A model generated the notes under the pieces. The model was given only the letters and a program-made list of their open reading frames with translations, ran no database searches and had not been told where the DNA came from. DNA of 64,000 nt, from assembly GCA_015499985.1 (NCBI GenBank), contig JAAAUF010000096.1, forward strand, positions 1 through 64,000. Reading direction: 5' to 3'. How positions within the stretch are numbered: position 1 is the first letter of the stretch; each line of letters starts with the position of its first letter. Positions 11,127 through 22,829 of this stretch are shown here, piece by piece. Position numbers and translations under genes: made by a program. The DNA comes from Haplosporangium gracile. Its lineage: Eukaryota > Mortierellomycota > Mortierellomycetes > Mortierellales > Mortierellaceae.

Positions 11127-12503
11127 TGGCTCAACTCTCTGCGTGTCTTTATTATGTAAACCAACGGAAAGCTGTAAATGGCATATCTTTTGATCTCGTA
11201 CATGGGTTCACAAAAGGCGCGTGTCCCAATCTCTTTTGTACACACGAAGGCTGTTAGCGGTGTAAGCCACAAGGGCCTGATCCATAGAAAAAGGAGAAAA
11301 AAACGAACGAATTGTTAGAGGGGTAATGGAGTATGGAGTGTGAGGCGCTCAGTCCAGTAATCTTTTGGACAGGATCATTGCTCGACATGTGTTTTTCATT
11401 GATAGATTTTTGTTTCCAAAAAAAATAAAAGAACCAAGCAACAATTATGATTTTTGTAATTTTAAGTAATGCAAAATAGTCGCTCTAACTCGCCTCTTTT
11501 TTCTCTACTCCCAGTAATAAGAGACAAAAAAGAAAACTAGAACCCGCGTGTTTGGACCGACTTTTGATACTTCTCTTGTTTCCTAATGAGATAGAAGTAG
11601 CTATTCGTACCGATTATCTGGGACCAATTGAAAAAAAGCCAATGATGTTGCCTATCATTCACCAATGTCCAATCGTCCAGCAAGAACAAAACAATTGGCA
11701 GGATCCTTTTGAAGTGATTACCATCTATCAACGTAGCAGTGGGACTCGACCCTCTATTGGTGTCTACCAAAGACGCGCACCATGACAAAGGAACGGGAAG
11801 AAAAGGCAAGGAATGCGGGAATAAAGGACGGGGCATGATGTAAATATTCCGTGGATAGAAGGAAAATGACAGTTGCAGCACATGTAGCGAGAGAAGGAAC
11901 AGATCAGCGATATGTAAAAGAAAAAAAAATTGAAAATGGCCACATCATAAAAAGGTCAATGCGCATTCTTACTATGAAAAGGTTCTCCTATGCGAGGTGT
12001 AATCGTCAAAGGAAGAAAGGGAGCGCGTGAAAAGCGAAAATCGCTTTTCACTCTTATGCCCCTACTTATCTTTGCATTGAGCAAACAGCGAGAAGGAATC
12101 GAGACCTACAAAAAAAAAAAAAAAGGATGGGGGCATGCTTTAATATGCGAACGGGAGGGGGAAAAGTAGGGTTCACTCCCGTTTCCCTTCGCATGGTAAT
12201 GCTTCCCTCATCCTTTTCCTTCGCACTTTTCAATGCACGTGGTCACATTTTGAATGTTCTATTCATCCCTCAGCCCTAAAAATAACTTTTTTGTGTTTGT
12301 CGCTCGTGCACTTTCAGCGACCTTTTTTTTAAAGGCTGTCTAAAAAAAAATTACCCATCATTTTTTCATCTACGCGTTTCTTTCGGCTATCCAACAGCCC
12401 AGGCTTACTTCAACAAATCAACAACATGCGCATACATGAAAAAGAATACAATATAGTTGGTTCATCAATTAAGAAGGTCAGCTAAGGTATCCTAACGATT
12501 CGT

Positions 12504-14582
12504 TTAATAGTCTAGTTGATAAAGCTTGGATTTGTTAGATGGTGGTTCTTTGCTAAGCTTTAGGGCTTCCTGTTGGGCTTGGGTAAGGGTATGGAAGACA
12601 ATCTGGGTCTCCTGTCCGTCCTGAACCTGCTTCTCGGTCTCGACACACGCCTGGTTCGGATAGATGTAACTAGAGACCGAGACCTGACCACTGCCGTGCT
12701 CGACCACATTCTCGGGATACCCCAGACTGACGGGCGAGTAGCCCATCTGGGTCATCCGAGAACTGATCGCCATCGCGTTCGAGTGCAGCTGCATGTCCGA
12801 GTACCGCACAGACCGCCTCGAGTTATCCCGGCTGCGAGAAGAGGATGACCCTCCGATCCCGAGCAGTGACGCCAGCTTCCTGAACAGACTTCGATCTTTG
12901 TTCGATGCACTCGATGTGACTGCTGACCGTGCACTGTGATCGCCCATGTTCTGTCGCGCCAATGTGTTCTTTGTCTGTCGCTTTCGCCGGCGGACCAGGA
13001 GATGGAAGGCACCGCCGACAATGAATGCCGTGATCACAAATGCGATTCCCAGAACGGCTCCCACGCTCAGTTTTGCCTTGTTGGAGGTTTCGTCGGGTAC
13101 GTATTGTCCAACGGGTCGGAATTGTTTTGTCCATGTGTTACTGGTGACATCTAATAGTGCAATGTTTTCTGTTCTGGGTGTTGATGACGTTCCTATAGGA
13201 GGGAATTACGGAGAAAATTGGTAGTTATTTTTTTTTTGTTGTTAGGGAAACTAGAAAAAATGTATTAAAGAAACGTGCTAAATGTATGGGAGAGTGGGAT
13301 AAAAGAAACAAGCAGCTGCCATTCTGCTCTTTGTGTCACGATGTTGTATTGTTATTTCTCTCTTTTCTCTCTCTCATATCGATCAGAGCAATCTTCCACA
13401 AACGAATTGCTCTCAGGCTGATTGGAAAATGGAGACGAGAGAGAGAAAACAGAAACCCTACCGTCGGTAGCAGGGGACTACGCGTGGAATGAGAGAAGGA
13501 AGAAAGAAAAGGGGAAAGAAGAGATGGCTTACCAAAACCGACAACCATGTAATTGCCCGCCATTGTCGCGGTATGACCCCAGAGGCTAGGCGCATTTCCT
13601 TGTGCTGGCGGCGAAGACCAAGTCCATGTAGGAAGATCTAAGTAGTAGGAATTCGAAAATCCAGTCTTGAGATCTGCGGTTCCGCCATAGACCAGCATAG
13701 TGGTGGTGTTGACCATGACGGTTGAAAAGGACATTCGTGGGTCGGGTGGCGTTCCAGTCAGTGGGATGGCTTTCCATTCGCCTCTAGCGGCCTGTGTGTC
13801 AAGAACATGGGCTATTGTGAGATTGGCGACAGCCCCTTGTGGGGTGATGCCGCCCAGAATCACAGCCTGACCGTCCGTCGTCAGCGTCATGGCGTGTCGC
13901 GCAAGTGCGGGTGCATTGACTGCAAGGGCGACTGGGGTTGTTGAGCTTGGTTGAAATTTGGCGGCAGGGTTGAGAGAGATCAGAGAGGGGGCAAAGGTGC
14001 CATTGGCGACTGTTGTGAGGTAACCTCCTTCAAGCAATAGACCGTCTTTGCCGGTGGCGATAGCGGCAGAGTAAAGGCGGTGATTGGGAGGTGTTGGGGT
14101 AGTAGGCTTGATGACAGACCAGCTGCCAGCTTTAGTCTCGTAGAGATATGTAAAGGATGCTTGGGCAACAGGCGAGCTTGACTCTCCGCCTGCGATGAGG
14201 AGCTGTGTTGTTCCTGAGATCTTGCTCATGACGTGACCGCTGACCGTCGCAGGCACCTCAGGCAGGGTGTTCAAAGGCGGGCTGCTGGTCTCCCATGCTT
14301 GTGCTATATCAAGACCAATGGTATCGCTCAAGAGTATGGCCTTTCCTGCGCTGTCGTATGTCGTCCCTCCTGTAAAGTATATTGTCGAGCCTATGGAGGA
14401 CTATTATTGTAGGGGTACGTACGCCCACAAAGACGGAATCGGGAATGAGGAATGAGGAATGAGTTCGTTTCAGTGGCAAAGAAGCAACAAAAATAATAAA
14501 ATAATAATAAACGCCGAAAGGAAGAAAAGGTACAAAAAAAGCTTACGGCAGCATGAAACCAACGAGGAGGAACAGTGGCCAT
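12504..14582 (-). CDS. Kelch-repeat single-pass membrane protein
   Basis: Three exons, 14582-14547 (only 36 nt), 14400-13533 and 13192-12504, give 530 residues. The extracellular-type part has repeated kelch blades: RWFHAA...IYFTGG near the N-terminus, LLIAGGESS, AVILGGITPQG and LVYGGT, each preceded by R(L/M)-type strands, as in fungal galactose-oxidase/kelch proteins. A transmembrane helix (VGAVLGIAFVITAFIVGG) lies at residues 345-368, followed at once by RRRKRQ, a stop-transfer signal, and a Ser-rich cytoplasmic tail of about 160 residues. No signal peptide precedes the first blade, so either a further 5' exon is missing or the protein enters the membrane without one. Kelch propellers bind proteins or sugars; the ligand is unknown. 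Confidence 0.85.
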
Positions 14583-15040
14583 TTTATGTATGTTGTGGAA
14601 GTGTGAATGGAGATGGGAAGGGAAGGAAGAAAGGTGTGGAGGGATCTCTCAAGTGCAAGGGAGGGAAGAGGGATGAACTGGGAAGAGAGATGCGGAGAGA
14701 GAGAGTTGAAGAATGTATGTGGGGGTGCCAAGTAGTTGAAGAGGGGAGGAAGAGGGAAGAGGCGCGGTGTTGTTGTAGTGATCAAACTAAGTCTGTGCCC
14801 TCTTTCTTAACGGTGGTGCCTGAGTATTATTGTTATTGCCGTTTTATTTTTTGGGGTGTGAGAAGGCACGGAATGATGATGAAGTGCTGGTATGAGGAGA
14901 AGACTAAGGAGGCGGGAGAGTTGAGGGGTCCGTAGTGGTGAAAGAGGGGAAGGAGGGCGAGGAGGCGACAAAAAGGGAAAGAGAAAAGGGACCAAAGGAG
15001 TTCGTTAGTAGAGAGAGAGAAAGAGATAGAGAGAGGAACG

Positions 15041-15087
<47 letters not shown>

Positions 15088-15790
15088 GAAGGGAAGAGAA
15101 AGAAAGAATAAGGGGAAGAGTGTGGGTAAAGCAAGAGGATTAATGCGCGAGAGTGAGATAGAAAGAGAGAAAGGAAAGGGAAAGGGAAAGGGTGTGGTAT
15201 GTGCCTATGTATGCGTATGTATGGTATGGTAAGAACAAGAGCAGGAGGAGGAGTGGATGACGGGATGGGAAAGAGAGAAAAAGAAAGAAAAGAAAGAGAA
15301 TGCAGCAAAAGGGATGGAGTTGAATGCGAAAACCCGGATGAAGGAAAGACAGCAAGAAAAGGAGTGACAAGGAAGTGCAGCGAACGAGGGAAAAGGAACG
15401 ACGGGGAGGAGGAGGAAGAGGAGGAGGAGTGTAAAAAAAGAATAAAAGAAGAATGAGAACAAAGTGTAAAAATAACGAGGGACGAGACGGACTAAACGGG
15501 ACTGAGGGGAGGGAATGAGCACACTAAGCTGAACAATGATGAAAGGAAGGAAGGGAAGAGGAGGAAGCAAAAAGAAACAGTTCACGAACTTGACGGGAAC
15601 ATATTTCAATCATTATCACAGGCACAGCAGGCTCAGGCACCATCATCGCCGTCATAATCTTCGGTACCACTATCAGCAGCACCCATCACCGGGGATTCAG
15701 ATGGAGACTGATCACTTATTGGTGATGATGTTTCCCCCTTCCTCCCGTAGGACCTGGTCCCCTCGCCTTTTTTTTCTTCTCATTGTCTGA
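14583..15790 (-). promoter_or_regulatory. Pyrimidine-rich upstream region of the kelch gene
   Basis: Strongly purine-rich on the plus strand (pyrimidine on the sense strand) from about 14600 to 15500. A short minus-strand frame at about 15779-15638 reads as acidic, coding-like sequence (ISDQSPSESPVMGAADSGTE then an acidic tail) before a stop. It might be a stray 3' exon, but no gene body can be attached to it. Confidence 0.4.
15043..15084. repeat. (GA)n microsatellite
   Basis: An uninterrupted GA dinucleotide run of about 21 units within the purine-rich region. Confidence 0.95.
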
Positions 15791-17130
15791 CCTCAATCAA
15801 TCAGCAAAATCACTTCCGACGCCCTGTCTCTCTCTCTCTCTTGTCACTCCCTGGTCGCTTGCATGTCTTTTCCTGTGTGTCTCTGCGCTCTTTTATTTTT
15901 ACCTTCTTTTTTTTTCCTTCACACTCGTCCTTTTCTTCTTCACCTGCACTGTCTGCAAACAAAAGCAGCAGCAACAACAACAACCACCAAAAAAACACCG
16001 CTCAAGAGGCAATCCTTCTTTCTTCTCCTCCTCCTCCTCCTCGGAGTGTCTTCCCCCCATCCAACCTCACCTCCTTCTCCTCTCTCCCATTCCCCATTCA
16101 TTTCTTCACTCGCCCTCCTCTCTCTCATTCATCCTCGTTTTCCCTCACCCTCAGTCTTCCTCCATCACCCTCCTCCTCCCTCCTTCCTCCTTTGCCCGTT
16201 TTTGCGCAGGTACGTACATCTCTTTGATCCTTCCCATAGAGTGTGTCCTACTATCCAATTCTCGAAATCTTGCCTTGTTGCCTGCCCTTTTGTGCTCTTC
16301 TGCCCTTGTCCTTCCCTTGTTTGTTCCTTTTCCTATCCTTCCAGTTTAATCCATATCCACCCAAACCCATAGACTTGAGAGCATTTTTATTTCTTTGGTT
16401 CATAATCCACGACGCATCTCTCATCTCTAGAGACTCCCTCTGGTGTTCGTCCAATTTACACAGAATTCAGTTCCTTTATGCTGGCACCCAGCCAGTCAAT
16501 CAACCAGACCCTTCCACCTCTTTTTTTCTTTTTTCACCTTTTCACCTTTTCACCTTTTCCTTTTCTCCTTTGTCTCCTCCTCCTTCTCTGACCTTCTTTC
16601 TTCCCTTTGCTGTCCACCTGTTCATCCTCCTCTTTAATAATCCTTTGTTCTATCCTCCCCACCCCGGCCTCATCCTTTCGCTTATCTACTCTTTTTATTT
16701 CTCTCTCACGCACCTCACCCACACATTATCGCATCCGTGCTTTCTTTTCCGACTATTGGAACACAACAGATACACACATACAACTTGCAGCCAGAGGGGA
16801 GCCAGTTCAGATACTGTCAGACACTGAAAAAAGTCAGTACGTCGACCCTCTCCCCAGCTCATATCGTCATACAGCACAAGCCCTTCCCTTTCTCTTCTCC
16901 TTGCTTGTTCGTATGTACCCCGTCGTGCAGTGCAGCGCTTAGTCTCTTGATCACCGTCCTAACAAACAGCCTGTCTTTCTCCCGTCATTGTGCGCCATCG
17001 CACCTCTTCTCTTTTTTTAAACCATTAGACCCGGAACAACACTTACCCTGCCCACTTTATCCGCCATTTACTCTTCAACAACAACAACACCTTTCTCCTA
17101 ATCACACATACATAAACACAAACACATACA
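15791..17130 (+). promoter_or_regulatory. Pyrimidine-rich promoter/leader of the PARP-like gene
   Basis: C/T-rich plus-strand sequence for about 1.3 kb, ending in a CAACAACAAC / ACAAACACATACA leader directly before the ATG at 17131. Long open frames here (for example 15783-16349) are low-complexity Ser/Leu/Phe artefacts on both strands. Confidence 0.5.
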
Positions 17131-18590
17131 ATGGCATCATACACATCACCCCCTCCTTCCAACCCAGGGTCATGGATTCCTCCTCCTCCTCCCTCCCAAC
17201 CCTCTGCCACATATTCGCCCACAAAGTCGACTTCGCCCTACCAGGCTGCCCCTGAGCTGCGTCCGCGTCCTGGCCAACAACCACAACAACAACAATATGC
17301 CCCTCCTCTCCTGCCATCCCAACATCTCAACACTCCATCCTCAGCCTCCCTTGGGTCCATGTCCTCCCAGTCCAACACACCTTCTCCTATCCCAGGCCAG
17401 CGTCCACTTTCATCGGGCACCAATCTTACACCATCGCCCCTAGGCCCGAGTCCCCAGCGCACCACACCCCGCAAGATGACCGCTGGTTCGTCTCCTCTTG
17501 CGGCATCGTCGCCCTTGGCAACGGCGCACACTCGCCCATCCAGGATTAAGCCTAAGGCAGATATGCCAACGACCCTTCCACCCGAATCTGTGTGCGAGTG
17601 CTTCATCTGCCACTCTGTCTCGCCCTACAGTCAACAGCCACCGCCAGAGATCCCAATGAACCAACGTGCAGAGCTCTCACGTCTGGGCTCAACCTGCCCT
17701 TCCATTCATCTCTTTTGTCTGGCCTCGAGGCTACCTATGTCGCTTCCTCTAGACACGACGCAAAAGTCGCCGCTGACGAGATCAATCCTCGACTATTTCT
17801 ATTCGACCTGGATACCCGATGACAATGAGATGCGCGGTCCCCGAGTCCAGTGTCTCAACTTTATACCCATCCATCCGATCACCGCTTCCTGCTTTGATCG
17901 ATATCTTGAAGGTCAGAGCTGGAACAAGCGCGTCTGCAGGCCATTATGGCATGCCGCCGACCTTCGATGCAAGCTCGGAATGGAGGGCATGTACCGTAAC
18001 TGTATGCAGGACAAGTGTGCGAGTTGCTTCATCTTTAACGATGGCTACGAGGATGCCATTGCAAAGTAAGTGGGGGGGGGGGGTTGTTGTTGGTATCGTT
18101 GCTTTTTTTTTGTTTATGTTTTCACCTCAATTGCTCATAAAGCGTAAATATTGGTCTGCTGCAATGTTATTTTGTTTATGTTTTTACTTACGTACCTTTT
18201 AATTGACAACATTGTATATTATTCGTATGTGTGCCGACTAGGAACAAGTACGTCTATTTGTCACCCAACTCGTCGCTGGCCCATAACCATCTCGCATCAA
18301 CACGGTTGGCACCTTCGGGATCGAACGCCGACATGAATGCCGATCCTAGCAACAAGGTCCAATGCATGATCCTGACATTCGCCGCCCTCGGTAGGTCCTA
18401 CGACGTGCCGCCAAGTAGCTTGAAGATGAAGAGGCCTCCAAAGGGCTCAGATGTTGTCCATCGGCAGGTCGAGGTTTACCGAGGAGGCGGCGAGGGTGAA
18501 GCAGGATCGACGACGCTCAGTGAGGAGTACGGGGCGTTTGCTGCTGATGCCATGGTTCCTTTGGCCATGATCCTGTACAAAGTTGTTTGA
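17131..18590 (+). CDS. PARP-fold protein with fungal-type Cys cluster
   Basis: Two exons, 17131-18065 and 18242-18590, give 427 residues. The first ~150 are Pro/Ser/Gln-rich and disordered. The C-terminal ~180 fit the ADP-ribosyltransferase (PARP) fold as found in basidiomycete and Mortierella-type proteins. They contain LWHAAD (H274 at the place of the catalytic HGT motif), then C280-x10-C291-x4-C296-x2-C299, a spacing I recall as typical of that fungal family, then KYVYLSPNSS (Y317, the second NAD-binding position), and near the end LSEEYGAFAADAM..P...ILY, where a Glu and the closing strand are expected. The usual Gly after the His is Ala here, so activity is uncertain. An extra CECFIC pair lies near residues 153-158. 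Likely role: mono- or poly-ADP-ribosylation, or binding of NAD. The fold assignment is from motif pattern only. Confidence 0.72.
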
Positions 18591-18604
18591 GTAGCTGTAA
18601 TAAT

Positions 18605-18610
18605 AATAAA
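18605..18610 (+). terminator. Polyadenylation signal AATAAA for the PARP-like gene
   Basis: AATAAA lies 15 nt past the stop codon of the preceding gene, in a TAATAATAAAA context. Confidence 0.5.
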
Positions 18611-18744
18611 ACGAAGCAACAACCGTTTTTTTTTCTGCAGCTGTTCAGAGAGGAAGATGAAAAAGGATGAGAAGAGCATTGCATTACATCGATTGATATG
18701 TGAGTGTGCCACAACAAAACGCAACAGCCCAAAAGTCGAACAAT

Positions 18745-18757
18745 NNNNNNNNNNNNN
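18745..18757. other. Assembly gap (13 N)
   Basis: Thirteen undetermined bases, followed by an A homopolymer. The gap lies between the PARP-like and Hsp70-like genes and does not touch a coding exon. Confidence 0.99.
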
Positions 18758-19133
18758 GGAAAAAAAAAAAAAAACCACTTTTCATTTCACCCTTCTACCA
18801 TCACACGCCGTGTTATTTAACATTTTAAACCAGAGGCTATGTCGACTTTCTAGCACCAATACAAAGAACAGGGGGCAAGGACCCAGGGCTGAATGCATCT
18901 CTTTCTCTCCTTCTTCTCCTTCATCCTCCATCCCCTCCTGTCTCACTCTCACTCCTCTCATTCTTTCGATTGCGCATTCCTGACTACTCTTCATCTCTCA
19001 TCCCCCATCAAGCCAACGGAATCACCTTTGAAACCTTCCGTGTTTTTTTCCCAATAGCGTCTTCAGTGCCACACAGCCCACATACCTGCGCTCTATCGAC
19101 CCCCTTTTTTTGATCTCTTGTTCCGTTAGTACC

Positions 19134-21807
19134 ATGTTCTTTCTCAAGAAAAAAAAGAAAGACTCCAAAGCAAAAGTCGAGAAGAGTATTCCTCCTGTGA
19201 AGGGCATAGTAGCGACTAAAGCCAATGTCGATGGCGTGGTCTCACTCTCGGCGGCACAGCCAACTGTCCACGACAACCAGCAACAACAGCAACAGCAAGG
19301 TTTCAGTTCTGACGCAGCGATGTCAATGTCCCCAGTTGTCAGTCCAGTGACTATCGGTAACCGACCACCTCCAGCAGTTCCTGGCGACCCGCAGTATATC
19401 ACTGGCTCCGAGCTCGTAACCACCATCCAGACAACTACCTCCGCCTGGACCGATGGCGCCAACTCGACCGCTGTCAGCCCGCAGCCTACAAGCGCCAGTA
19501 TGCCCCCTTCCTACAGCAGCCTGGCTCCCCCAGTGTCGCCTGCCACCCACAGCAGCAGCCCTTCGGAAACCGGTGCTTCGGTGGCCTACACGCTCCCTTC
19601 GCCTAATATCCCCTCGGTGTCGCCACCACAGACGGAGGCATCCGCGGCCGTGTCGCCATATCAGGGTAGTCCCCTGGCCCAGAATGCGTTCCAAACATCC
19701 ACTCCTCCTATGCACTCGCAGCCCTACCCCGTTCCTCCTCCGTCGACGCAGTCGTACTCTGCTACTACTTCGTCTGCCTTCCAGCAAGCTTATCCCGTTC
19801 CTCAGCAGCAGCAGCCACCACCTGTCCAGCAGCAATTGCCTTACTCTGTTGCCAGCCAGCCTTATACCCAACAACACCAGCAGTATGCACCACCTGCACC
19901 CAATCCTGTCTCTCATTACGGCCACCGCCCCTATGTCATGCCAGGAAGCGGGAACCAATCATACCCTATTATCATGGCTATCGACTGGGGCACCACCTAT
20001 TCCTCTATGGCCTATGCATACCAGCAGGATGGCGAAGTACATGAAATCTCAACCTGGTAAGTTCTATTGACCAGCGGTGAAGGTGTGTCATTCATGTTGT
20101 TCCTATGCAGAGAAGCGCAACGAAAAACTAAATAATTGTTCTTTTTTTACTTGTAGGCCGAAGCAATCACACAATTACCCAAAGGTGCCCACCTGCAATT
20201 TATATGGGCCTGACTCCAAGGAGATTCTAGAGTGGGGATACCCTGCCAAGATTGCCATGTCCAAGCCCCCATACAAGAACCATGTCTTGCTTTCAAAATA
20301 CAAATTGCACCTGGACGAGTCTTCGGGACCTCACCCACCTCTGCCCAATGGATTGACAGTCGTCGACGCGATTGCGGATTACCTCCGCCTCTTCCATGCC
20401 CATGTTGTCCAGGTACTTGCTTCACGTCCAGGCATTTGTTTGTCGTTCACTAATGTATCGTAAAAAGTCTAGGAGAATAGAAAAAGAGCAAGAGAGTAAC
20501 GAATTATCATGATGTATTTATTTTAGACGACATTGAAGGGATTCGGTTCTGCGTTCGAGCAGCGCCACATCCAGTACTGTCTCTCTGTCCCAGCAATGTG
20601 GACGGACCACGCCAAGGCAGTGATGAGACAGGCAGCCCTTCAAGCAGGGATGATTACGCCCATGGACCCTCCCCACCGTCTGCTCTTGATCTCGGAGCCC
20701 GAGGCTGCGGCGCTTTACTGCGAAAAGAAATGTGATCAGTTCTCGATCGGGCACGGCCAACGGTTCATGATTTGCGATGCCGGTGGAGGCACCGTTGACT
20801 TGATTGTGTTTGAAGTAGCATCGGGACCTCGAGGACGGACGTTGCGCGAGGTTACACGCGGAAGCGGACACAGCTGTGGATCCGTCTTTTTGGACGAACG
20901 TATGGAGGTGTTGTTGAGGCGCAAGTTTTCAAAGTGGCAGGACAAGGGATTGACACCTGCCAATTGGACTCAGCTCATGGAGACGTTTATTCATCAGGTC
21001 AAGCCGCTCTTTGACGGCATCGACGATCAGTATATTACTATGCCGGCTGTTCCTGGACGCGCGGATCTAACGGATTATGATATTGGGCTCGAGGACGGAG
21101 TGTTGACGGTCACCGCGGAGGAGATGCGACGGGAGGTCTTTGACCCAGTGGTGGACGATGTTCTACGTCTGATTCAGCACCAGCTCCAGCAGACTAACTT
21201 TAACTGTCAGGCAATTTTTATGGTCGGTGGGTTCGGTTCCTCCGGATACTTGAACACGCGTGTCCGGGCCGAGTTTGGGAACAGGGTTGGGTTGATTGCA
21301 ATGCCCCCTCGCGCAGAGCTGGCAGTTGTCCGTGGAGCAGCCCTGGCAGGAATTTCACCCCGCGTGGTCGCTGCGCGAGTCGCCAGACGGTTCTATGGAG
21401 TCGATTCGCTGATGAGCTTTGAGTTTGGAGTCGACATGCCACATAAGCAGGTCCGGGACAACGAGGGCCATATGCGTGCTCGGGACCGGTTCTCGGTGTA
21501 TGTGGTCCCCGGCCAGCAGATTGGGATCGACGAATGCATTACCAAGCGGTATGTGACCTACCAATACCCGAACCCGATCAACTCGCCACTCTATGCCTGC
21601 TCGGCGATGAACCTACCCCGGTATGTCGACAGTCCATTGGTGGAGAAGATAGGTGACTTTTTAATCCCCTTGCCCTTTATTCCAGGGGCGGTCGCCGGCC
21701 GAAAGGTTGTCTTTGAGCTGCGGATGTATTTTGGAGCGACGGAGATCCGAGCTGAGGCTGAGGTCAATGGTGTCGTTGTCAGTACGAGCTGCCATTTCGC
21801 TGGATGA
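19134..21807 (+). CDS. HSPA12-like Hsp70-family ATPase with disordered N-terminus
   Basis: Three exons, 19134-20056, 20157-20412 and 20527-21807, give 819 residues. The start at 19134 (ACCATG) is the first ATG of the frame. Residues 1 to ~280 begin with a lysine run and are then Pro/Ser/Gln/Tyr-rich and disordered. The actin/Hsp70-type ATPase follows: phosphate-1 loop IDWGTTYSSMAYAY (D284), phosphate-2 loop ICDAGGGTVDLIVFEV (D477), and adenosine loop FMVGGFGSSGYL (627-632). The region after it is short, and no canonical Hsp70 peptide-binding domain or EEVD tail is visible. This layout matches the HSPA12A/B family, common in fungi as large paralogous sets. Expected role: cytosolic ATP-dependent client binding; the clients are unknown. 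It lies 543 bp downstream of, and in the same direction as, the PARP-like gene. Confidence 0.88.
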
Positions 21808-22829
21808 AAATAGAGAGATGAAGACGAAGGTGGAGGAGAAAGGAAAGGAAAGGATGGTCAGGCAAGGACAAAGCAAGACTCCTTCCATGACTATATAGCT
21901 TTAATGTGAGTATCAACACTATTTTGTAATCGAGAAAGAAATAATAACTCCAGGAGTGTAACGAAACTTTCACAACTAATGATCTATTCTACACACCCCA
22001 GTGAGGCCTGTTGTCTTGTTGTTGCTGAAACCCATACGGGTATGTAAAAATATCGCGGTTTAGGCCCTATGTTCCCTCCTGCTTGCCTGCCTGCCTACAT
22101 ATCTCCGTTCCACACCTACACCACCCATCCGCCCCTTGCCCTTAGTTTTTGCCCTTTTTTTATTTTCCTGCTTCTTTTTTGCCTTAGGCTGTGGTGGTCC
22201 AACGGGTGAAAAGGAGGATGAGGAAAAAATGAGAGAAAGAGAGAAAAGAAGGATGAAAGAAGGAAGGGAGAGAAGGCATCAGATCAAGCATCGGATGGGC
22301 CTCGCTTTCCTCCGAGGGGATGCAAAAGAAAAGAAAGAATAAAAGAATAAAGAAAAGTAGTAGCATTGGAGGCAAACAAACATGAGGGTTGCACACAGCT
22401 TATTTTTGTTTCAATTGGAGCAGTAACGCAATAAGAGGATGATCCGATAGGTGAGGAGGCGAGAGGAGAGGGGTATTCTTGTAGTTGCGGTTTGTTTTTT
22501 GTCGCGATCCTTCCTTTGTCCGTTCTTTATCCGCACTTTTCGTCTATCCACACGTCATGGTCATTCCTGGAGAGTTAGTTTACTGTTCTTTTTCGTTACG
22601 GCTATTGTTCGAGAAGAGCACAGAAAAACAAACAAGGTGAGTGTGTTCGATGGAGTGATCATTCGAATGGAGTGACATGAACCATTACAATGGTCTCGCT
22701 GATGACAGAGTGAGCACGGCCTTCGTGTTCCGTAGCGTGGCGATTGATTTGCTTCCCTGAATGAGCCCAACAAACGACGAATGTGTTGTGCACTGTGCAC
22801 ATGCCAGACACAGGTGCACCATCTAGATG
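21808..22829. other. Intergenic, no gene seen
   Basis: 3' flank of the Hsp70-like gene followed by mixed purine-rich sequence (22200-22450). No coding signal. Confidence 0.5.

Larger units (their letters stand above)
6131..12503. other. 6.4 kb without a convincing protein gene
   Basis: Mostly AT-rich sequence with T/A homopolymers, CT-rich blocks (6160-6270, 8290-8470) and purine blocks (7670-8230). A short perfect hairpin, CTGTAGT...ACTACAG, lies near 6359-6380. Open frames near 10539-10898 and 11537-11881 have no recognisable motif. No tRNA or rRNA was recognised. The region could hold non-coding transcripts, but nothing here proves it. Confidence 0.5.

Noticed and set aside
19323..19958. 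A 211-codon antisense frame within the Hsp70-like gene
   Set aside because: It is the shadow of Pro/Gln/Ser-rich exon 1; Arg-rich, no motif, and the sense strand is clearly coding.
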